A DNA stretch of 64,000 nt from Dipteronia dyeriana (lineage: Eukaryota; Streptophyta; Magnoliopsida; Sapindales; Sapindaceae), in contig CM065295.1 in NCBI GenBank assembly GCA_032871835.1, positions 42,840,360 to 42,904,359 of the forward strand, given 5' to 3'. Of this stretch, positions 56,155-64,000 are shown in pieces. Within the stretch, counting starts at the first letter, position 1. The number at the start of each line of letters is the position of its first letter. A model generated the notes under the pieces. It searched no databases, was not told where the DNA came from, and saw only the letters and a list, made by a program, of their open reading frames with translations. A program made the position numbers and the translations under genes.

Positions 56155-57991
56155 ATGGAATCATCTAATGTGGTTATAGATGATTGTAGGCTTAAGGTTA
56201 GTAACCATGATGAGGAGATTAGTGCGGTTGATGATACTCCCTTGGTGAAGATTGATGAGATTTCTAGTGATGAAAAATCAAAGGTTGAAAAAGAGGTCAC
56301 TCAATCTCTTGATAGAGATCCTACTTTGAACTCTAAGGAACCCGCTCCTTGGGTTAGGCATCTCCACAATAAGAGTGACATTCTTGGAAATGTGACTGAG
56401 GGTGTGAGGACTAGACATCAATTAGCAAATCAAATGAGTTACACTTGCTACACCTCTCAAATTGAACCCAAAAAGGTAGATGAAGCTTTAAGTGATAAGT
56501 TTTGGGTTCTTGCTATGCAAGAAGAGCTAAACCAATTTGAAAGAATTGAGGTTTGAACTCTAGTTCCTAGGCCTAAGAACACTAATGTAATAGGCACCAA
56601 GTGGGTATATAGGAACAAATCAGATGAGGATGGCAACATTGTGCGGAACAAAGCTAGACTTGTTGCACAAGGGTACTCTCAAATTGAGGGTATCGACTTT
56701 GAGGAGACTTTTGCTCCCGTTGCCCGTTTAGAGTCCATTAGGCTTCTCTTATCCATTTCTTATGTGCCCAAGTTCAAATTACATCAAATGGATGTTAAGA
56801 GTGCCTTCCTCAATGGCTTATTGCAAGAGGAAGTGTTTGTTGAGCAACCTAAGGGGTTTGTGGATCCACCACCCTAATCATGTTTATCGCCTCAAGAAGG
56901 CATTATATGGGTTGAAACAAGCACCGAGGGCTTGGTATGAGCTCCTCACTCTTTATCTTGTTAACAATGGCTATTCTAGAGGTAGTGTTGACAAGACTTT
57001 GTTCATCAAGTGCACTAAAGATGAGCTATTTATAGCACAAATTTATGTTGATGACATCGTTTTTGGTTCCACCAATAACTTGAAAGTTCAACAATTTGTT
57101 GATGTTATGACTCATGAGTTTGAAATGAGCATGGTTGGTGAACTTAATTACTTCCTAGGTTTACAAATCAAGCAAATTCATGATGGGATCTTCATATCCT
57201 AAGCTAAGTATGCCAAGAACCTAGTGAAGAAGTTTGGCATTGAGAATGCCAAACATTGTGACACACCAATGAGCACCACTTTGAAACTTAGCAAGGATGC
57301 TAGAGGAAAAAGTGTGGATCAAAGTCTATATCGTGGCATGATAGGGAGGTTGCTATACTTGACTGCTAGTAGGCCCGATATATCTTTTAGTGTTGGTGTG
57401 TGTGCTAGGTATCAAGCCAATCCCAGGGAATCCCATCTCTCATCTGTGAAGAGAATCATTCGATATGTGAATGAGACATCCAACTATGGGATATGGTACT
57501 CTTTTGACACTAATGCTAGTTTAGTTGGCTTTAGTGATACAGATTGGGCAGGTAATTATGATGATAGGAAGAGTACATCGGGCGGTTGCTTCTTCCTAGG
57601 GAACAATCTTGTGTCTTGGTTTTGCAAGAAGAAAAATTCCATCTCCTTATCCACAGTCGAGACAGAGTATATAGCAGCTGGGAGTGCTTGCACACAACTC
57701 CTTTGGATGAAGCAAATGCTTGTGGATTATGGTTTTGAGCAAGGTACTCTAACCCTTTATTGTGATAACATGAGTGCCATCAATATTTCAAAAAATTCTG
57801 TCCAACATTCTAGAACCAAGCATATTGATATTAGACATCATTTCATTAGGGAGCTAGTTGAGAGCAAATGCATTGCACTTAAGCATGTGGGCATAAATGA
57901 TCAACTAGCGGATTTGTTTACTAAACCATTAGATTCAACTAAGTTTAACTCTCTTAGTAGGTCTATTGGGATTTGTCATATGCATTGATGG
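56155..57991 (+). pseudogene. Sirevirus-like reverse transcriptase and RNase H
   Basis: RT blocks are clear: [58 protein letters not shown] and the catalytic IYVDDIVFG (about 57040-57066). RNase H follows (DTDWAGNYDDRKSTSGGCFF; LSTVETEYIAAGSACTQLLW; SRTKHIDIRHHFIRELVESK; DQLADLFTKPLD). Lesions are a TGA at 56554-56556, a one-base insertion in the CCACCACCC tract near 56870, and a TAA at 57200-57202. The last frame ends with CHMH at about 57986. Confidence 0.92.
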
Positions 57992-59227
57992 GTTTTGGTG
58001 GTTGACACCATATGGGGAGCTCAAGCAAAGAGAGCGAACTTGTATCTTAATAAGCAAATAATTGTTCAATTTTATGCTCTTTAATTAATTGCTTGAGTAT
58101 CTTGGATGCACATATTATTATATATCTTTTTATTCAATAAGTGTGTTTTTGCCTTATTTGAAATGCATGTCTCATTTGTGTTCAAACATGCATTTTTGGA
58201 TTAGAAAATTTGATTGGGAAGTACATTTGGTTGACCCAAAGTTTATCTCCATCTTTGTGAAAACTTGATCTTGACATGCTTAAAGTGATATGCATGATGA
58301 ATTTATTAAATGCTTACAAAATGATTGCAAATATGTGTGCAAGTAACTTTTGAGACTTCATTCAATAAGGATATTGTATCAATTTCAAGGATTTCACAAT
58401 CCAATAGTCTCTCTCTTTACTTATTGAACAAGGCTACTATCATACGGGCATCTTGCCCGGAAAAATCTAATAGGGCGCAATAGTCGCTCATGTCTTGTTC
58501 AACTTGTAAAGTTTGATAGTTGCTCTTATGTTTTTGGTTGAAATATATCTTGTTTTCCATTGTCAATTCGGTACAAATTGGTTTGACTTCTCTTGGAACC
58601 TCATGTGTTATTTTCCTTTGCCAAATACCATGCTTTTGAAAGTTGATGTTGCATGTTTTTCACTCAAGGCAACCTTTCTCACATATTCCAATCAATAAAA
58701 CTTCTATGAATTTCTCTCTCTCTTAATTAATCTGTATAAAGTTGTTGTATATGATTATGCATTTACATTACAAATATCTCTCTTTGCTGAAACGTCCCAG
58801 TTGGGGATACTCCTTTGCCTATCTTGTGACAAAAAGAGGGAGTAATTTTGGATGTAGGGGGAGTTGATGGGGGAGTTGATATTGGCATGATTTAAGGGGA
58901 GATTGACCTATTGAGAGGGAGTGGATCCATTTAGAGGGAACGTTTGCTATGTGCATTGTTGATTGCATGTTACTTGTTTCTAATTCATTCAAATTGCGCT
59001 TGTTTTTATTTATCTTGATCCCTCTCATACACTTGTCTTGGAAAGTGTAGTTCTTTGTTTTTGTAGGGATGATCATTCTATAAGAGATGAAAGATTTGAA
59101 GATTTAGCTTTAGGTATCTCTTGTAATATAGAATGTTTTTCTTTGACCTCTTGCTGTCTCTTGTTATTTGTTGTGAGGATACTTTGTGTGTGAGTGATTT
59201 TGTCATGAAATAGCCAAATGGGGAGAT
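57992..59227 (+). other. Sirevirus-like 3' untranslated spacer with polypurine tracts
   Basis: This stretch between pol and the right LTR has no long frame, so no envelope-like gene is present. It is rich in purine runs: AAAAAGAGGGAG at 58832, TGTAGGGGGAGTTGATGGGG around 58853-58875, AAGGGGAGA at 58893, and AATGGGGAGAT immediately before the LTR (59217-59227). The last is the likely polypurine tract priming plus-strand synthesis. Confidence 0.7.
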
Positions 59228-60340
59228 TGTAAGTTCCTCGGTTTTTGATTGGTTCATTTCGTTGACAACCACATTTTGGGTTCAATTTGTAAGGGTAGTT
59301 TAGGGCTTCATTGTTCGTAACCAAGCTCAAGCATCAAAGGTAAAATCACTTGCTTAACTTCATTGAAGAGATTTAGTGCAGACACTCACACTCATGCATT
59401 TTATTTTAATTACCATGCTTGCATGCTTATTTGCCATTTTGTGTGCCTTGTGTGTCCTATTTTTTTTGAGTGTTGAATGTATGTTTGTGCCTTAAAGAGA
59501 GGAATTATTTCCTCTATACCGCGGTCTAGACCGCTCTCTGTGCAGTGCCCTCACCGTGACTTGCACAATGGTGTTTGGCAGAGGATGCACGCTGTGTCTA
59601 CCGCGGTCTGTGCTTGTTGCCTACGCCGCGGTCTCCCAAGCGGAGTTTCACAGAGGATGCATACTGTCTAGACCGCGGTCTATGCACACTGCATGCACAA
59701 CGGCTTACATAGCGGCATTGTCCAGACGATACACCGCTCTCTGTGCCGCGGTCTGGACACTTACCTGGACCGCGGTACAGCCAACGGTCCTGACTTGTTT
59801 TGGTTGCGTTTTGCCAAAAACGATGCAGTTTCACTTTAGGCTTCATATAAATGAACCATCTTCTTCCCAACTCGTTTTAGAGATCTTCTTAACCTATTTT
59901 GAGAGAGAGATAAAGTTCTTTAGAGAGAGAAGCTCCAAGAAACCATTTTTACTCAACCTTCCTTAAAATCCAAATCATCAAGCATCTTTCAAGCATGGAT
60001 TTCTTGTGTGTTCATAACTAGGTATTCTCTACATGTTCTAAGCTTTATGTTTTCATTACTAAGACATGTATACCTAGGGTTTTAGTCTTTATTGCATATT
60101 AATTGCTTGCTTGTATGTTTAATTGCTTTTATGACATGCTTGTGTATTGATTGTTGGTTGAGATGCATTAATTTGTGATAGCTAGCATTTAGGACGATAT
60201 TGCCCTTCTACCTAATTCTTCTTGCCTTTGCATTTAGAACATTGATATCTAGGATTTGCTTTAATTGTCATTATTAATCCTAGATAAGTATGAATGTATT
60301 GACCTAGCATTTTTGCATATTGAATATTCTTGCATATTTG
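59228..60340 (+). repeat. 3' LTR of the Sirevirus-like element, truncated
   Basis: Matches 51199 to about 52310 with few differences. After GAATATTCTTGCATATTTG it diverges, and the last 400 bp or so of the LTR are missing from the window. Confidence 0.88.
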
Positions 60341-62483
60341 TGTTATGATGAGTCTAAAATCATCAAAGTGTGGTGTCTTTGGGCAAAAGAATCTAGTGCA
60401 CTGGGTGCATTGAATATGATCACAATGAAATACTTTATCTAGAACCGTCAATAGATAAAAGTTTTTTATTTGAAGACAATCAGAGAGTCTATCTCAATCC
60501 TGAGATAAATGATGGACTTATGGTTGCAAGTGTTATCATTTGAGCTATCAATAAGTATGATTTTATAGCATAGTCTATCCTCGATAGTTTGGTGGTATTC
60601 ATTTGTTAATCGATAGAGTACTTCATTTATAGATATGTTTATCATGGCTCCATTTATTAAATGAGAGGAGAATATCACCATATGGATGCTTTGAGGTATT
60701 GGTTATTAAATCTTAACGTTAAGTTTTCAATAATATTTATTGAAACATGGCTTCTAGATAAGTTAAAATATCCAAGTTCAAAATGTGGCCATATGAATAA
60801 ATATGGTAACTTGGAGAGCTATAGACGGTTTATGAGCTCTTGGCGATTACCTGTATTCTTCACGAGGATACAATTTCTCCACTAAGGTTGTCTAGGGTAT
60901 GAATGAGTAACATCAACTTATTCTATCTTTATTTAAGAGTTTAATTTTAGTTCGTTAGTGAAATGAACTAAAATTAAATAGATCGGACCTAAGTGAATCA
61001 TTTGTTGATTGTGATTGAGTTGTGTCTATTGGAGCTTAAATTTAGATAGCTCACTCAGTTCCTCAATCCATACGAACTTGCATGGATCACTTGATATATT
61101 CTACCAGACCAATTTAGGGGTCCATCTAGAATTGTATTAAGGCATGTGAACTTGTTTCTTTTTGTAAGAATAAGTCTAGTTCACATGTGGACTTTTTATT
61201 AATGTCCAATGGATTTAATAAAATAAGAAAAATAATATATGGCCCATATGTATGGTATGGACGGCAAGGCTATTTAGAATAACTTAATTATATTATATTA
61301 TTTTATTATTTAATTAAATGGAAATTAATTAGTTTGTTTGATTAATTAATTATTTAATTAAAAGTCAAAATCTTTTTCTATTAGGAGATGGTCTCCTAAT
61401 ATTATACTATCGTTGGTAGTATAATTAATATTAAAAACTATATTTGATAAGTAGATAAATAAAAGGAGTTATTTATCTAATCAAATTAGGAAGTCTTTAA
61501 TACGGTTACAAACACACTATTGAGTTGGATTAGGAGTCTTGATGTATGATATAATTCCTTTTTGAAAAGGATTCTTAACCACCAAGTAATTCTACCTAAG
61601 GAAAGGATTCTTAATGACCAAGTAAATCCTCCTTAGGAAAAGAATTAAGTTTCCTAATACATATCCTATGAATTTCGGCTAGCCCATGTGTATATAGGTG
61701 AGGATAGAATTCCTTTTAGATAAGGATTCTTAGCTACCAAATAAATCCACATAAGGAAAATATTCTTGCCAACCAAGTAAATCCTTCTTAGGAGAGGATT
61801 TATAATCCTATATATATCTCTTGTAATTTTCGGCTAGCCTAAGTAATTCCAAGATTGAATTTCGGCCAGCCCTAGCATAATTTCAAGAGAAGATTTCGGC
61901 TAGCCTAGGTAATTCTTTGTGGACATAATTCGGCCATCATAGGAATTTTGAGGGAGAAAAATATGATTTTGCTCTAGACAAAATTCGATCAACTCTAAGA
62001 AATAGTGTGTGATTCGGGAAAGAAGAAATAGGAAGAAAGAACGTTTTGTTTTCGATAGTACACTAGTAGCCTTTACATCAAAAGGTTTTGTGTACAACAT
62101 CGAATCAAGGTTCACGTGAGTTTCAATCAAATTGATTGATAATTCACAAGTGACCTAACGTTCTTTGTTTTCTTCTTTAAGGATTATTGTAACTTACAAA
62201 GAGAAAGATTTTTTTTCCATCCTCAGGTATACGATTTAAAGAAAGGGAACCCACACTCCTAGGTTATTCACGTTCGTGATTGGATTGAAAGATCTTGCGA
62301 AATTGATTCGGCGCTTGTTCAATCGTCACAAAAAAAATGTACGACACTTTTTATATTCATCAATTAATCTAGGGTTAAGGTTCACGTTGCATAAAAGGGA
62401 ATTTGTTTTTTTTTATACGCAAACCCTAATTTTTGTTTTCTCACGCTTCCGTTGTGTTTTTTAACCATTTTTTCCCTATACCA
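60341..62483. mobile_element. Probable 2.1 kb LTR (solo or orphan) with internal repeats
   Basis: Begins TGTTATGATGAGTC where the preceding LTR breaks off and ends near CCCTATACCA where gypsy coding sequence begins. There is no coding domain. The 3' third holds two repeat sets: AAGGATTCTTARCNACCAAG with CCTTAGGA (61560-61805) and TTTCGGCTAGCCTAGGTAAT (61673-61935, five copies). The end (TTCTCACGCTTCCGTTGTGT) resembles LTR ends upstream of a primer site. The adjacent 5-mers (ATTTG, GCATG) do not match, so no target duplication is supported and the boundaries are tentative. Confidence 0.5.
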
Positions 62484-63000
62484 GCATGTCCACATTTATG
62501 TCAGAATGATACAATTGTATTCTTGGGGAGGTATGGATTACCTCGACTGGGATTACTACCGCAGTCTTGAATGCCAACGAATAGGGAGTTTCTCCTATTG
62601 AGGTTCTTTCAGTCGTACGGTACGCCCAAAGTACTTTATGTAGCTTGTCTGTCCAGTTTCCTTTTTTGGCATCAAGCTTGGCTCTAAAGGTATGCTTGAT
62701 GATCTTGTTCACAGCTTCCGTTTGACTATTTGTCTGAGGATGGGCTGGTGTGGCATAGTGGTTTTTGATATGGTAATCATGGCACATCTTTCTAAGGTTG
62801 TCACTATCGAACTGGGTCCCATTGTCAATGATGATTGTATTTGGGATCCCAAACTGGTAGACGATGTTTTTCTTGACGAAAATGGTTGTGTTTGCCTCGG
62901 TTATGTGCACAAGTGCTTATGTTTCTACCCACTTCGTGAAATAATCCATTATCACTATGGCATTCTTTATGCCCTCTTTGGTCATTGTTGGCATTGAGCC
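62476..63000 (-). pseudogene. Ty3/gypsy integrase, Tat-type
   Basis: The minus strand encodes ITEANTTIFVKKNIVYQFGI, then NGTQFDSDNLRKMC, TPAHPQTNSQTEAVNKIIKH and KLHKVLWAYRTTERTSIGET, the gypsy integrase core with its D and E residues in context. Upstream, MTKEGIKNAIVIMDYFTKWV continues the domain but a TAA interrupts at about 62910. The C-terminus is cut at 62476, at the edge of the LTR-like segment. Confidence 0.88.
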
Positions 63001-63480
63001 GATCAAGTCAAGTCTCCACATTGTTAATGGCCAGATGAGGTCAATTTCTTCAGGCGCTCGGGTGGCTGGTTGATATCATTTGCTACTCTTTAATAAGCGT
63101 CACACTTTTCTGCCACCGATTGAGCATTATGGAATAGGGTTGGCTAATAGAAACCTTGTCTAAGGGTTTTGTGGGCCAAACATTTAGCCCTACTGTGGTT
63201 TCCACACAATCCTCTATGAATACTTGCTAGGATCTTAACACCTTCTACTTGGTCGACACACATATGCAGGGCTTTTGAAAACCCCCGTCTCTAAAGTTCT
63301 CTTCCAATTATCGAATACCTAGTGGCCCTATATCTGATTCGTTTTGCTTCAGTTATATCTTCAGGGAGTTCTCCATCGTCCAGGCATTTTCTGATTACAG
63401 TCATTTAGGTGGGCTGTCCTTCCTCGACTGCTTTAACTACTAACACTTTTTCTTCCTCATTACTGGGCACCGAGATTGTG
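63001..63480 (-). pseudogene. Gypsy integrase zinc-binding region and linker, degraded
   Basis: Fragments of the integrase N-terminal region are recognisable on the minus strand (GFYXPTLFHNAQSVAEKCDA around 63110-63155, then LDGELPEDI-type linker sequence near 63360). Stops break it in all frames. Confidence 0.55.
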
Positions 63481-64000
63481 TTAGACCATATACCTACGGT
63501 TGCTGACTCCAGTCTTGACAAGGTTATCAGCTTTTTCATTTTTCTCTCTTGGGATCTGAGTGATTCTGTAGGCCTTGAACCTCCCGAGTAAAGCCTTAGC
63601 TGTCTCTAGATAAGCCATCATATTATTGTCCTTTGTCTGGTACTCATCTAAGACTTGATTGACTACGACCTGCGAATCACTGAATATCTCTAGCTCATCT
63701 GCTCCCAATGCCGTGCAAACCCTGAGTCATACTATTAATGCCTCATTTTTGGCCTTGTTATTGGTAACTTTGAAGTCAAACCGCAAGACACATTCTACTT
63801 GATCACTTTCTAGGGTGGATACTACTATGGCTTGCCCATTGTCATGCGTGTTTGACGACCCATTGACATGTAACTTCCAAATGAAAAACCTTCATTTCTT
63901 TGTCGTTTTTCATTTCTTTATCTTCAAGCATTCTGATTACCTCGCTATTTGGCTCAGCGAACTCAGAGATTAAATTTGCCACTGTCTGACCCTTTATCGC
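63481..64000 (-). pseudogene. Additional (archaeal-type) RNase H of a Tat-clade gypsy element
   Basis: At 63481-63708 the minus strand encodes ELEIFSDSQVVVNQVLDEYQ, then AKALLGRFKAYRITQIPREK and NEKADNLVKTGVSN, the hallmark of the extra RNase H found between RT-RNase H and integrase in Tat elements (Ogre/Retand group). The same domain continues upstream (LNVNGSSN and an AIVVSTL-like segment near 63780-63870) past stops. The element runs off the window. Confidence 0.78.

Larger units (their letters stand above)
51199..60340 (+). mobile_element. Sirevirus-like Ty1/copia retrotransposon
   Basis: A 9.1 kb plus-strand element with left LTR 51199-52709, primer site, long gag, pol in copia order and a right LTR from 59228 that is cut short at about 60340. 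The long Gag with an acidic coiled-coil extension and an extra knuckle-like YHYCGVEGHIRPNCFK are features recalled from SIRE/Maximus elements, as are LTRs with clustered GC palindromes. The LTR copies are much more alike than those of the 24325 copia, so this is a younger insertion. Seven in-frame stops and one frameshift (about 56870) make it non-functional. Confidence 0.88.

Noticed and set aside
57992..59227. Envelope-like gene as in some Sireviruses
   Set aside because: The spacer has no frame longer than about 85 codons and no hydrophobic segments in a continuous frame.

Overview
This window looks like nuclear DNA of a flowering plant, probably a eudicot. It is AT-rich, its genes have many short exons with GT-AG introns, and it holds plant-specific families (SWI3A, ACR ACT-repeat proteins, a VOZ fragment, steroleosin-type dehydrogenases) and plant LTR retrotransposons. 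The species cannot be named from the sequence.

Three host genes can be rebuilt exon by exon. SWI3A (7804-11718, plus, 7 coding exons, 555 aa) is a SWI/SNF remodeller subunit. An ACR6-like protein with four ACT domains (12488-14469, minus, 7 exons, 449 aa) converges on it. RMI1 (33540-38726, plus, 8 exons, 566 aa) belongs to the RecQ/Top3 dissolution complex. A fourth locus on the minus strand (39520-48613) held at least two tandem steroleosin / 11-beta-HSD-like short-chain dehydrogenase genes. Both copies are now broken by frameshifts and insertions.

Most of the rest is transposon. Left part: a cluster of Mutator-like (MULE-type) non-autonomous elements (1550-5151, 5281-6678, 6711-7514) ends in the SWI3A promoter. 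Another lies at 15977-17264. A 6.1 kb Pack-MULE (17708-23800) has a perfect 9-bp target duplication and carries the first coding exon of the spliceosomal gene DIM1/YLS8. A relative of the 15977 element sits inside the dehydrogenase pseudogene at 39995-40858. A further insertion (about 41.2-45.4 kb) carries an N-terminal exon of a VOZ transcription factor gene. Several of these unrelated elements share one architecture: each holds its own private minisatellite, often in inverted pairs. This is the most unusual aspect of the window.

Retrotransposons: a full-length but decayed Ty1/copia element on the minus strand (24325-32433; LTRs, iMet-type PBS and 5-bp TSD all visible) contains a 2 kb solo LTR (27891-29938, own 5-bp TSD). 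At the right, a decayed copia (48614-51198) interrupts the dehydrogenase. It is itself interrupted by a Sirevirus-like copia (51199-60340). That is followed by another LTR (60341-62483) and a Ty3/gypsy element of the Tat type (62476-64000, minus) that runs off the window. The four host loci are therefore islands in nested repeats.
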